From Azadirachta indica (Eukaryota > Streptophyta > Magnoliopsida > Sapindales > Meliaceae), in assembly GCA_022749755.1 (NCBI GenBank), contig CM040446.1, positions 7,428,715 to 7,492,714 on the forward strand: a DNA stretch of 64,000 nt, read 5' to 3'. This document shows, in pieces, positions 28,521 through 40,494 of this stretch (within the stretch, counting starts at the first letter, position 1; each line of letters starts with the position of its first letter). The translations under genes and the position numbers were made by a program. The notes beneath the pieces are model-generated. The model had not been told where the DNA came from, ran no database searches, and saw only the letters and a list, made by a program, of their open reading frames with translations.

Positions 28521-28540
28521 TTCCCCGGCAACGACGTCAA
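28521..28540 (-). other. tRNA primer binding site of the Athila-like element
   Basis: The minus strand reads TTGACGTCGTTGCCGGGGAAC just inside the 5' LTR. From memory, the Athila/Tat group commonly uses TGGCGCCGTTGCCGGGGA; I see that motif with a few changes. Confidence 0.8.
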
Positions 28541-28545
28541 AAACT

Positions 28546-30000
28546 TCTTGTATGATTCATGTAGTGTGTGCACGATACCCATATGTGCACGAGATAGTAA
28601 CAAATAATACAGTCATACGTGAAGTATCGTTTCCACGAGGAGTGTTAATCTAAAATTGAAATAATTTGAGTGAGAAAGTAAAATCAACAAAATTAACAAC
28701 TTAACAAATTAATTAAAAGATTTAGTTAGTTGAAAAATTTGGAGCTAATGATTTTATCGTACTTGGTCGCATCCAACTTGTCAATTGACATAATTTTGGT
28801 TTAATATTTGAATTGCTAGTTAATTATCCTAATTTATTTGATAGTTTCTCTCGAGATCAATCGAAATTACTTCGTATCTAATAATTCATTATATCTTTAT
28901 GTGAAATTAATTAAATGGAAATGCATTATGATTAGTAATAATTTCCAATTAAACTACGTAAATCATTTAAATGCATCTCTGTCTTACATGCAATTTTCCG
29001 TATTTATCATACAGTTTAAATATGATATTCACTTCTTTGTTTATATCAACCTACATTATATTCAAATAGTATCAAATATTTAAAAGTATTAATCATCGTG
29101 ATAAATACTCAATACAAGATATCAAATAAAAAATAATATAATATTAAAAAATAGATGCTTCCAATAGATTAAATTATTATCTTGCAAAATAAGTCTAGCC
29201 ACACATGAAATAAACTTCAACCTTAATCAAAATGTTCAATTCAAGATGAAATTAAAAAGGAAGAAAGAAAAACCGAATGAGGAAAGCTTAAATCCACAAG
29301 ATTTAATGAGAATCTCTCAATTTCTTGATTTTTTCCCTTCTTCTTCTTAATTTTTCCACTCTCTCTACAGCAAAATTTCCCTTTTTTCTCTAAAACTCCT
29401 CATTCTCCAAGAGGTTAAGGTGGCTACCTTTGGAAAAACATAAAAACCTAGTATATATCTAAATCAAATATCAAAATAGGATCCTATGACCAAAATTTCA
29501 TCCAAAAATTGTCATTTTCGAGTCCAAATGATGTTGAGGCGCTGAAGTGGCACAAGAGCGTGAAATAGGCAGAATGGATGGCACTAGCACATGCGCTAGT
29601 GGCGAGGCAGCGCCATGGTTGCTGCCAAGAGACAAAATGTATGGTGCGGGCACGCCCTTAATTTTGCTTGCAAAGGCCAATTATGTGCTAAATTTCAATT
29701 AGACCTTACTTTTGATCATTTTGAATTTAGGTCTTTATTTTGAAATTTATGTATTTTAGTCCTCATTTACTTGCATTTTAATCTCAGGAATAAAATTTGT
29801 AGTTTCTACGAATGGCTAACAAAGATGCTTTTATGCTCCGGTTTACATGTCTTTCATGTTAAAATATGTCAACACCTACAAAATAAAACTAAACTATTTG
29901 TAAAGAAAAATAATTACATAAAATAGACTAAATAATATTAAATATGCTACTTCATGATAGATAATTTAATGATAATCATATAGTAAAAATTAAGATATCA
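28546..30000 (-). repeat. 5' LTR of the Athila-like element
   Basis: Starts TGATATCTTAATTTTT at 30000 on the element's strand and ends at about 28546, where the expected CA has decayed to GA. Followed on the plus strand at 30001 by the target duplication ccatt. Confidence 0.9.
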
Positions 30001-30005
30001 CCATT

Positions 30006-31075
30006 TAATAAAGGTAAAACAAAAGAATTTGAGCACATGGAAGATAAATCAATTAAAAATGTATATCCTAGGCTTTGGAATTTCATTGGTATATATATTC
30101 TTTCAATGTATACTTGTGTGTGTTTGTGATTGTATTAATTTTGTAAACTCAAGTTTTTTATACAAAAACATTTCTCAAAAATTTGCTTGTAAAAAAATTT
30201 GATTTGGTTACTTTTGACAAGATTATTTTTAATTAACTTGTAAACTTAGACTTGTGAAAAAAAATTTTATTTGTGGATTATAGTTTTTCAAGAGTGAAAA
30301 TGCAAACATTTTAAACTTTAAAAAAGGACCAAAATGCGAGATTTTGAAACTTGAAAGCTGATCCAAAATGCAAACTTTTCAAACATCAAAAGAGACAAAA
30401 ATGAAAGATTTTGAGACTTGAAAATGGGACTAAATTAGAAAGATTGTCTAAAAATCAATTACCTGGTTTAGGTGAATCAATCGTAACTGATTCACAAAAA
30501 CCAAAAAATAGTAAAATTCAAGGCAAAATGACTTTCAAATTTAGCTAGCCATATATGACCATTCAGCCAACAAAACTCGTCCATATAGTCGACCGATGGT
30601 TTTAGGGTTTATAATTCTGATTGATTGATTTAGACCTACTTGTCAATTGAATAATCCGAATTTTTGAATTTAATATCTTTAATGGCTAGTTTTCATATCT
30701 AACTATAAATATGGGACATTTCACCCATTGTTGGGTTCCATATTTTAGGTTAAATTTCTTGAAAACAAAATTCATCCTTTCTCTTGGGTTGCCTAGTTGT
30801 AATTTTGATAAATTAGTATGAGAGTTAGGTCTTCTTAAATAGGACTTTAGACCATGGCAACCTTCGGATACATTGAGGCACAATCAATATAGTGATTGAT
30901 TGATTATGCATTTTGGAAAACTAGGATGATGATTTTCTTGCAAACTATAGCCTTTGATGTTTAGGATATTGTTAGTAAAGGTCCTTTTATTCCCACTAAA
31001 ATGGATGCAAATAGTGAATTCATTACCAAGCTCAAAAGTGAGTAAAGTGATGCAAATAAAAGAAAGGTTTCTTTA
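30006..31075. other. Sequence between retroelement fragments
   Basis: No maintained reading frame. It could be the leader or LTR of the element whose gag fragment follows at 31080, but no boundary or repeat partner was found. Confidence 0.4.
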
Positions 31076-31079
31076 AACT

Positions 31080-31690
31080 CTAAAACCATAAAAGCATTAT
31101 ATTGTACCATTGATAAGAAGGATTTTTATAGAATCTCCACTTTGTGATAGTGCATATAATAAATGGCATGCTATAAAAATTGTTTATAAGGAAAACAAGC
31201 AAAGGAGTCTAAAATTAGTAGATTCATTAGGCAATACGAATTGTTCAAAATGGAACCTTATAGGACCATTCAAAACATGTATGCCAGATTTAAGAATATT
31301 GTGAATTCTCTTAAATCTCTTGGTAAATCTTATGCTAATAGTAAGCATGTAAAGAAAATTTTTTGAGCATTGCCTAAAGAATTGAGAGCAAAAGTGATGA
31401 CAATAAAGATGGCTAAGACTCTCAACACTTTACCTCTTGGTAACCTTATCAAATCACTAGTGGATTATAAAGACAAGATGCATGGTGACATGGATGAAGT
31501 CTAAAAGAAAAAAACTCATTGCTTTTAAATCGACAAAGCATAATGATGATGAAGAAGAGAAGAATGCAAGTGATGTTGAAGAATAAGAATAAGACGAAGA
31601 AGAAATTGTTCAGATGACAAGGAAGTTCTTGAAGTTTATAAGGAACTCAAAAGGCATAAAGCAAGAGAGCTCAAAGATGCAAAATACTTG
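31080..31690 (+). pseudogene. Isolated UBN2-type (copia) gag fragment
   Basis: Translating the three frames in order gives ALYCTIDKKDFYRIS, CDSAYNKWHAIKIVYKEN, LGKSYANSKHVKK-like and AKTLNTLPLGNLIKSLVDY-like segments. These parallel the UBN2/DUF4219 gag domain of Ty1/copia elements ('...AKEIWDKLEVTYEG...', '...LNTLTLEELIGSL...'). Frameshifts and stops break it. No protease or RT follows. Confidence 0.75.
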
Positions 31691-31699
31691 TTTTAAGTT

Positions 31700-32485
31700 T
31701 AAATTTTTTGTTATTAGATAATTTCATTTCCATTATTGTTTTAGGTTTTCAGAATCATTATATATGTAACATCCATCTAATGTATATAATGTATAATATA
31801 GGACATATATATTTAATTATTAAGTTTATTTAGTGGTAAAGAATCAAATTTTTGAGTTTAAACTTGAAAATATATATGTTGGGCTAGACTATAGTTGAAG
31901 CCCAATACGAATTTTAATTTCATTAGGTGTAAAGATGTAAAATGAAAAAAATTACTAATGGTTAGCGGCCAAATTTCAACAATAAAGGGATAAAATGCAA
32001 TTTTCAAATATCAAGGAGGTAAGTGATAAAAGCACCAAAAATTAGGGGAGAATTAAATAGGTACTTTTCCTTTTTAATATAAGAAATATTCATTGATATT
32101 AATCTTATATCGGCATACAACCAGTAATATTATAGAAATTCAACCAATTCTAACATTACAAAAACATCGATGATTTCAAATTAATAGTTTTAACAAACTA
32201 GTGCTAATACATTGGAAAACATGAATGTTGATACTTTTGTTGTTATATTCTATTTAGTGTCGGATATCACTGGCTGGAGCTTTTACATTACCTAGAACTA
32301 GTGTTAACAAAACATATCATTGATACTAACAAACAGTTAATAATGGTTATTTTTCTAGTAGTAGATTCGTTTTTGTTGCATTTGTTGTTAGGATTTAAGT
32401 ACTCATTTGCATTATGTATTACATCATATTCTTACTATCTTGACGATAAACTTGTGAGAGATTTTTTTATTATTTTGTTGTTTTT
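31700..32485. other. AT-rich sequence without recognisable feature
   Basis: Contains an 89-codon frame at 32301-32570 that overlaps the start of an LTR-like remnant and has no recognisable content. Confidence 0.45.
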
Positions 32486-32489
32486 TTTT

Positions 32490-33840
32490 ATTGCGACAAT
32501 GCTAATCGCAAGGGCATGGGTTATATCAAGTAGTAAAATAATAAGTAAAAGTATATCCCACAAGAATTAAAATTTGAAATCACTAATAAGTACTATAGCC
32601 TTGAGGATCCAATTTTATCTAATCAATTAGAATTGATTAATTGTAATGGCAAATAAACTAAAACTCTACAATTAACTAACGAAAAATAGAAATTGAATTA
32701 AATAGTCAATGGAAGAATGAAATATGCAAGGATAAACTAATCACAAGATTAAGACTAACCTTAATCCCTCTCCCGAGCATAAATCATGGTCTTATGTATA
32801 ACTAATCAAGTTGATATCCCTATTTAGTTTAATTAATTATACGTTTATTAAGCATTGCTTGTTGTTTAAAACTTATAACTCAATTTACCTCCCCATTTCT
32901 TAAAATCCTAATTGTTAATTAGATTATTTAGGTGTTGATTACCCCCCAATCTCACAACTACCTAGATTATGTTTCTTTAGTTCGATAAACAAATCAATCT
33001 TTCCCAAGAATTAATTCATCCATCTTCAATTTAACTAATTCATTAAACAAAAAATTAGAACATTAAGCAAAGTAAACACAAATGAATCAAACCGTAATAA
33101 CATTAATAACATGCCAATTAATTGAAACATAATTTGGACAAGTCATATCAAGACCCTGAATTAACAAATCTGGCCAACCATCTCAAATATCAACAACAAG
33201 TTCATCATGTCCATAATCTTTGAGTTCAACAAATAAAGTTAAAATGAAGTACAAAATGAGAGTGAGATAGTTTAGAAAACTAGACTAGAGATAAAAGCTT
33301 CAATGATCCTCCTTAAAGTCTTCTTCCAAAGGTTTCAACTTAAATCAATCCACTTCTCTCTCTAGAATTCTTCTTGTTCTTCCTTATCTCTCACACTAAA
33401 ACTGAAATTTTTCCTATCTTGGCTAATTATTATGGTGGCTATCCATTCCAAAAACATAAAACCCTAAAAGATGCCCAAATCAAACCATTAAATGATGACC
33501 TCACAGCCTAAAATCACCCAAAAACATCCAAGAGACACAGGGCATTGTTGAGACTTGATAATGACTGCGCAGCTCCTCTGTTGGCCAAAATGCCCTTCCT
33601 TTCCGTAGGCATAGCGCGACTATGCCATGCTAGTAGCCCATAATCATCAATTTTAATTTTCTTGCACTTTGGTCCCTAAAACTTTTGCACTTTGCTCCCG
33701 TTTTCTTTTTGACTTTATCGACATTTCTGTCTTGGGCTGATTTCATCTTGAATAACCATTTGCTATATTTTCTATATAAAACAAAAAAATTCATTAAATA
33801 TTAATAAAACTTGAGGATTTACAAAACAAATCAAGTCCTA
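32490..33840 (-). repeat. Solo LTR-like remnant, gypsy/Athila type
   Basis: The left part (gctaatcgcaagggcatggg, ttatatcaagtagtaaaata, then a cccacaag motif) follows the layout of the Athila-like LTR end at 28560-28645 (cgatacccatatgtgcacg ... gtatcgtttccacgagga). Other parts share the same style: a ctctcccgagc segment, and a gcgccatg-like low-GC contrast near 33570-33640. No interior or partner LTR was found, so it is a solo LTR or truncated end. Confidence 0.5.
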
Positions 33841-33949
33841 AAGCAACCAATAAGTGCGTATTTTTTACAATGCCAAAAATGGGTGACATATGCAACTTTT
33901 GAAAATCTTTCTTATTTGTCAAAAAGAAAAAAAAATTGCAACTTTGTAT

Positions 33950-34900
33950 AAGATTGCTTTACCAAGTCTATAACAGCCTTACAATCACTATGTATTGGGA
34001 AAGAAGCCAAAATTTTATCTATAATAGGCATTTCAAACAAAAGATTCTTAATCTATTCAACTTCTTTACATGAAATATCTAAATCTATAAGCTCAGATTC
34101 CATAATGCTTTTTGAGATTATGGTTTGTTTCTTATATCTCCATGAAACTGCAACACCTCCTAGTAGAAATATGTAACCAGTAGTAGATTTTACATCTATA
34201 GTATCCGTTATCCAATTCACATCAATATATCCTTCAATCACAGTAGGTTAACCTTGATAACATAACGAATAAACAATTGATCCTCTATGATATTTGAATA
34301 TCCTTTCTAAAGCACTTCAATGCTCATTACTCGGATTGTGAGTATATTTACTAAGCCTTCCCACAGCATATAAAATATCAAGCCTAGTTTTTTTGGCTAT
34401 ATATAATAAAGATCCTATTATCTAAGAATATCTAAATTGAGACACAAGTTCTCCTTGATTGTTCTTCAATTTTATACTAGGGTCATAAGGCATAGAAACT
34501 GGAGTAAGATTAAAGTATTCAAATTTATAACATCTTCTCTATAGAATTATTTTGATCTAAAGTGATACTTCGAGTTGTCTTACAAATTTTCATTTCTATA
34601 ATCACATAAGCTTCACCTAAATCTTTTATATCAAAATTCCACGACAAATATAACTTAACATGATTTATTATATTCCAGTTTGACCCAAAAATTAAGATAC
34701 CATCTGCATATAAACTTAATAAAACATATGCTCCATCAATCTCTTTGTAATATAAACATTTGTCAAATTCATTAGCTCTAAAACCATATCCCAAAATTAC
34801 TCTATCAAACTTCTCATGCCATTGTTTAGGAACTTGCTTAAGACCATAAAGAGACTTCACTAATTTACAAACTTTATGTTCTTGCCCCTTTATTACAAAA
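33950..34900 (-). pseudogene. copia RT and RNase H, degraded
   Basis: From 34860 downward: SLYGLKQVPKQWHEKFD is the copia 'LYGLKQAPRAW' motif, then CLYYKE, and LYADGILIFGSN in the place of the catalytic 'YVDDMLI' box, so the second catalytic Asp has become Gly. From 34241: GYIDVNW and [16 protein letters not shown] are RNase H. The frame continues to HSDCKAVIDLVKQ-like near 33960 and then is lost. This polymerase cannot be active as read. Confidence 0.88.
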
Positions 34901-35037
34901 CCTCACTTTGTGCTTATCTATAGTACCATTAGGTTTTAATTTCTTTTAGAAAAACCCATTTACAATCTATAGCCTTATTACCAGGAGGAAGATCAGTTAA
35001 CACTAAAGTATTGTTTTGAACAATAAACTCAAATTTA

Positions 35038-36370
35038 TTACTTATGACTTCTTTTCATAGCTGTTTTATAAGTTATAGGATCTCCTTCAACTAGAAAAGT
35101 ATAAAAATCTTCTCCAAAATTCTTCACCTTTCTAGGTCTTTTACTTCTCCTAAGTTCTTTTAAAGGATCAATATAAGTACTACTAAAAGACTTTTCAAAA
35201 CTTATTGGCTTCTCGATTTTGTTCTTAAAAGGAAATATATCTTCAAAGTAAGTAGCTTCTCTAGATTCTATCATCGTATTATTAAATATTCCACTCACCT
35301 CAGAATTTATGACTAGAAATCTATTGGCACTACTATTCTTAACATAACCTATAAACACAATATCTATGGTTTTGGGGCTTATTTTCTTTCACATTAGATT
35401 TGGTATACCTATTTTTGCTAAACACCTCCACACTTTAAGAATATTAAGAATATTAAGGTTAAGAACTCTACCTTTCTAAACCTCATAAGGTATTTTCTCT
35501 TGATCTTTTATAGAAACCCTATTTAATATAAAGCACATGGATAACATTACTTCCTCTCACAAGTTATCAGGTAAACCAAAACTTAATAACATAGAGTTTA
35601 TCATATCTAGTAAAGTTCTATTCTTTCTTTCAACAATACCATTAGATTATAGTAAGTATGGCGGTGTTAGCCCATGTATGATTCCATTTTCTTCACAAAA
35701 TGTAGTAAAATCACTAAGAATATATTCTCCACCTCTATCAGATCTAAGTCTCTTTATCTTCTTCTCTAATTGATTTTCTACTTCATTTTTATACACTTTG
35801 AACTTATCAAAAACCTCATTCTTAGTCTTAATCAAAAATACATAACAATACTTTGAATAATCATCAATGAAAGTCACAAAATACTTATTTCCTCCTCTAG
35901 TAGGTGGTTTATTAAAAGGGTAAACATCACTATAAACAAGTTCTAAAATTTGAGTAATTCTAACAATAGACTTATCAAGCTTCTTATGTTGTTTGGCTTG
36001 AACACAAATTTCACATTTTTGTTTGAAGTCAATTTAGGCCTTAGGAACTAAGTCAAGATCCATCATTCTTTTAAGCCTTTTCAAATTTATATGGCCAAGC
36101 CTTTTATGCCAAACACAAGACAATTCAATGCTAAGAACTTCAGAAATTTTATTAAAATTTGAAACATTATTCAACTTAAATAAACTATCATAAACATAAC
36201 CTTTACCCACAAATACATTATTTTTGGAGATAATTACCCTATTAGACTTAAGTACAATCTTATGTCTTTGTTGAACAAAAGAAGATTCGCTAATAAGATT
36301 CCTTTTTACTTTGGGTACATGCCTCACTTCTTTAAGAGCTAAAATTTTTCTATAAGTCATCTTCAAATCA
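35038..36370 (-). pseudogene. copia gag-pre-integrase and integrase, degraded
   Basis: From 36366: LALKEVRHVPKVKRNLIS precedes WHKRLGHINLKRLKRM, the gag-pre-integrase zinc-binding region. From 35877: FIDDYSKYCYVFLIKTKNE and RSDRGGEYILSDFTTFCEENGI carry the first catalytic Asp region and the D..GGE..S segment of the integrase core. At 35358-35038 MFIGYVKNS and RRSKRPRK follow, the integrase C-terminal/linker part. Stops separate the pieces. Confidence 0.88.
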
Positions 36371-36534
36371 ATGTCTCCAACTCTAAGTACTTGTGCAATA
36401 GAATTATTTCCTAAAGTTACACTTCCTCTACTTGAGTGCTGATAATTTTTAAAAAAACTTCGGTCAAAACAAACATATATATTTGCACCCGAATCTAACT
36501 ATCACTCATTATTCTCATAAATAAAATTTATACT

Positions 36535-37330
36535 TCAGGAATTATAATTATACTTAATGGTAGGTTTGCTAGAAAACTCTTTGTCCTCTAGCACATGAAC
36601 AACATCCTTTGGCCCTTTATGAATTTGCTTAGGCTTCGTCTTGAAAGTTTCTGTGTTCTTGTAAAAGCAATCCTTAGCCAAATGGTTGGTCCTTCCACAA
36701 ACATAGCACAACCTGTCTCCTTTGCCTTTAGAATTCTTAAAATTCTTTTTCTTCAATTTATAACCATATCCCTTTATTGTTTTTGAAATTATTAGAACTT
36801 TCAACAATATTCATCTTAGAGATCTCATTTTCACTTCTATCACATAGTTTAGTTTTTTCTTCTATCATAAGGGAATTTATTACCTGTATCATGGTAAGAT
36901 CTCCTTCTTCATACTTAAGGGATTTGGCAAAACTCAACTAACTACAAGTAACTTCTCTATCAAACAAGATACTTTAAAACTTTCACTAAGTTTTGTATCA
37001 ACTTTCTTAATTTTCCTCAAAAGTTCTTGAAATTCATAAATTTGATTTGTAATAGGTTTAAAATCTATCAACTTATAATTATTAAAATTAGATACAGCAA
37101 ATCTATTAATACTAGTGTCCTCTATCCCATAGGCTTCCTCAAGAGCATTCCATAAATCCAAGGTATTTTCAGTAGATTCGTATACATCATATGGGTGGTC
37201 ACCCAAGGCATTCAAATTATTACGGCAATGATAATCTATATCCTTTTTTGAAAGTTCACTAGTTGAACTAGAGAATTTTTCATTATTGGGTTCAATGGCT
37301 GAGATTAGTCATAGAACGATGAGCCAATAT
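36535..37330 (-). pseudogene. copia gag with zinc knuckle, degraded
   Basis: From 37215: LWNALEEAYGIEDTS and FNNYKLIDFKPITNQIYEFQ are UBN2 gag. CYVCGRTNHLAKDC, a CX2CX4HX4C knuckle, is at 36667-36708. Frame breaks lie between the two. It precedes the integrase part as expected for Ty1/copia. Confidence 0.87.
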
Positions 37331-38522
37331 TTCAATTATCTTTGCCATCTCCTAAAGTTTTTTCCAATAAATTTTTTTGGCTTAACACTATTTGCTGCCC
37401 TGGATTTATTCATTTTATTAAAAAATTCTAAAAGTAAAGAATATAAGAAGTCTATATCATGACAAACAATTTATTAAAAGAAAAAACTACAAACAATGTT
37501 TGAATAAAGTTCAAAAAAAAAGTTGCAGAATGTTAATGTTATTCTTAGAATTTAATCTAATGTTGACAAACAATTTTAATTCTATTAAAATACAAGATGT
37601 TTAGGAATTTATAAAGGAGAAAAAAAATAGCATGACAATCTTAATTACAAATTATTTGAAATTTGTAACCGAAAATAATAAAAACTAACATTGTAAAGTT
37701 AACAAACTAAAATTGTAGTTAAAATTAAATTCTTTAAAAATAATAATAATAATAATAAAAGACAATTTTAAAATAAAACTAAATTGAGTAATTTAAACGT
37801 TTTAGTTTAACTATATAAATTTAAAACGTTTGTCTTAAATTTCGAATAAACTAAAACAATTTGAAAATTTAGATGAAAATAAAAATTCTAAAAGGAGATT
37901 ATTTTTTAGTTTGTGAGAAAAAGTATAAAATTCACAAAATTTAGTAAAATTATAAATTAAATTAAACTATGATATACTAATGAAAATCTTACCTTTAAAA
38001 AAAATGCTAGCTAGAAAACAAGTTAATAAATGAAAACCTTATAGCAATACCGCCTAATAGAAAAATAAGCCAACAATTGACAATAATCAATTTTATATAT
38101 CACTTAATCAACAAATAAACATGAGCAAATAATAAAACAATAAAGTATTCCTAGCTTGCAAAATTATAACAATCACGTTAATTAACTATTTTCTCTAGTG
38201 ATCTTTAAGTATATTATGAAATTATCAATTAATAATATTACTATAAACCAACAAAAGAAAGTTATTTAGAAAAATCTGGCCTCAGAAATAGAGTCGTGCG
38301 TTGTGTTGTCTTAAAGTCATAAAATCCTCCCCTTGTGCGAGTATTAACGGATCTCTTTAACTCTAAGATAAAACTCTAACTTGTAGCCACTTTTCTTTGA
38401 TGAGCACAATCATCAAGTAGAAAATATCAAGTCTTTAAGAGTTGTAGTTGTAAGAAAATAGTGTATATAATTTTTTAGAGTGAAAAATAGATAGCTAAGT
38501 GTATAATGCACAAAGAGGTAAC

Positions 38523-38538
38523 ACCCTTTTATATAGTG
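38523..38538 (-). promoter_or_regulatory. Candidate LTR TATA box of the copia element
   Basis: The minus strand reads actatataaaagggtg, about 1.2 kb before the gag start. It is followed by a leader-like stretch. The placement suits an R-region start in a 5' LTR, but the LTR borders were not found. Confidence 0.5.
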
Positions 38539-38754
38539 GTGTTTAGTCTTCGGCATTGAAACAAGAATTAAAGCCTAATTTAAAATTTAAAAGATTTGTA
38601 ACTTCTAACACCTTTAATCTCTATTTACTATTGATTTGAAATTTAAAATATGAAATCATAACCTCCACGGAGTTTATTAGAGAATTAAAATTTTGTAATT
38701 TTAAATATTGTTACAAAGATTTAATATTATGAAGTTTTAAAAGCTTTATCTCTA

Positions 38755-39700
38755 ACAGGCAGCACTTTGGTTATCACACCAGATGACAAGAGGATATGAC
38801 AACTGAAAATGAGGTTCACTAAGCAGAGATTTAATCCAAATAAGTTCTAAAGAAGTAGAAGCCAGCAGCCTTATTACTCAAACTCAATACCAGATCGAGC
38901 AACAAGCTTGGTATTGGATCAAACAACAACCTGTTGCTTTTTGGACGACCGGGAAACTAAATTACCATAAAAATAAACATAATATGCCCTAACTGATTTG
39001 CAATCATCTAAATCACAACCTCAATCACAATCAACAAAGGCTGTTAACTCAAGTCTATCAAAATGAAAAAACTATAAACTATGAGTTGAAGTTGCTTGTA
39101 AATATCTAAGTAGTCTTTACAATGTAAAGAGGTTGGAGAAGATAGGAATTGAATCAATTTATTTACCACAAAAGCAATCTCAGGCTGAGTCAGAGTAGCA
39201 TATTGTAGATCACCTATAATACTTTGACAGAAAGAAATAGCTTCTGAATTGATGCCATATGAGTATTACAACCCTTACATTTTAACTTATTAGCTCGAAG
39301 TAACAGTTCTTGAATCATTTAGCTTGAGGGACATGTAAACCAGAATCAGTTGAAATGACCTCAATTCAAAGACAATAATTGAAGACACCTAAAATCCTTG
39401 AGAGTAAAAGGGCATTCAATTTGTGAATGAAATCCATTGTTTATTGCAAGTCAAACCTTGTAACTAGAGTATTATCAACATAGATTAAAAGTATAAGCAA
39501 GGAGGAGAAAGAGTATCAATTAGCCTTGGAATTCTAAAAACCCCATTGGAGAAGAGTGGATTTTAGTCTTTCATACCAGGCCTATAGAGCCTATTTAAGG
39601 CCATAAAGAGCCTTATAAAGCTTACATACATAAAGAGGAAAATCAACATGAACAAAGCCCTCAAGTTGTGGCATATAGATAGCTTCCGAAAGCAACTTTT
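38755..39700 (-). pseudogene. Second Ty1/copia RT-RNase H remnant
   Basis: Minus-strand pieces: LEGFVHVDFPLYVCKLYKALYGLK (counterpart of 'CKLNKALYGLKQAPRAWY'), then an AWYERL-like segment, IYVDNTLVTR for the 'VYVDDIL' box (second Asp replaced by Asn), and further RNase H-like text toward 38760. The lineage differs from the neighbouring copia element at 33945-38560 and it abuts that element's presumed LTR, suggesting nesting. Frames are broken throughout. Confidence 0.75.
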
Positions 39701-40084
39701 TTCGTGTATAATTTGCAATGAGCTTGGAGCCTTAGTTCACTTAAATGCTATACTAGATGCAAATGTTTATATTAGTTCATAAACTGTTGTTGCACCAACT
39801 ATTACTATCGGCTAATCAATGAAGATAGAGTATGAGAATTCAATTGTGTTATAACATTTATTATTTTAAGTATGTTATAGAAAATAAAATCATATTTATT
39901 TGCTTTCCATTGCTATAATGTTTCACTTGGTCACTGTATTATAGGTGATTCATGTAAAATTCATAATGGAGTGCACATTGGTCAAAATGGTAAGGAAAGC
40001 GAGAGAAAAGTCAGTTTCCTAGCAAAAATTATCAATGCTCATACCAAACAAGGTTCTTATTTTTTTTATTTTTGGGTCAATGGT

Positions 40085-40494
40085 TAGAAAAATTGAAACA
40101 AAGTTGAAGAAGAGTTATTGTTAAGTTTTAGAAATCTCATGTATGTGTCTTCTTTTTTACCTTTCTTTATATTTGATTTCTCTCAAATAACGATATAATT
40201 TATTTTTTGTAATGGCAATCGCTTTATAAGTTGTTTTTTATGGTGATATGTTTATGAACAAGTATTAACTAGATTCCCTCATTTAGTGTGATTTCTTGTC
40301 CGACACCCATCATTCTCCTCAATTTGGATTTTTCAACTAACCGTAAGGCCTATAGTGGCGTTTGTTGACTCATAATCTTCACCTTATCTCAGTTCTTTAC
40401 CTTTCATTTCCTAAGATGAGTTGTTCGATAACACCTAATCTTTTTAATTAACCTCAGGCTGCTTTCCCAAACAATTAAAATTGCAAATTTTTTT
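40085..40494 (+). repeat. Segmental duplication A, left part (before insertion)
   Basis: Collinear with 58850-60035 once the MITE at 58933-59746 is removed. Shared phrases include tttagaaatctcat, cattctcctcaatttggatt, ttcgactcataatc-like text and cctcaggctnctttcccaaa. By position it is intron sequence before the last RLK exon. It stops exactly where the 13.2 kb insertion begins and resumes at 53720. Confidence 0.85.

Larger units (their letters stand above)
22425..30000 (-). mobile_element. Athila-like Ty3/gypsy LTR retrotransposon, internally deleted
   Basis: Two related long repeats (22425-24152 and 28546-30000) in the same orientation flank a 4.4 kb interior. The element reads on the minus strand. 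A 5-bp target duplication ccatt flanks it at 22420-22424 and 30001-30005. A tRNA-primer-site-like sequence and a G-rich polypurine tract sit at the proper inner LTR borders. The interior holds gag, a protease-region fragment and only the tail of integrase; RT, RNase H and the integrase core are absent. About 7.6 kb against the 10-12 kb typical of the group fits this. The element is non-autonomous and its frames are broken. Confidence 0.92.
33945..38560 (-). mobile_element. Ty1/copia retrotransposon, truncated at its 3' end
   Basis: Minus-strand gag, zinc knuckle, gag-pre-integrase, integrase, RT and RNase H pieces occur in Ty1/copia order from 37330 down to 33950. The wording resembles TNT1-94-type polyproteins. 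Upstream (higher coordinates) is a TATA box and leader-like DNA, presumably part of the 5' LTR. RNase H runs out near 33950 and no matching 3' LTR was seen, so the element is truncated. Every domain contains stops or frameshifts. Confidence 0.85.

Noticed and set aside
34150..38300. Complete copia element with both LTRs
   Set aside because: RNase H fades out near 33950 and no sequence resembling the presumed 5' LTR around 38280-38560 was found on that side.
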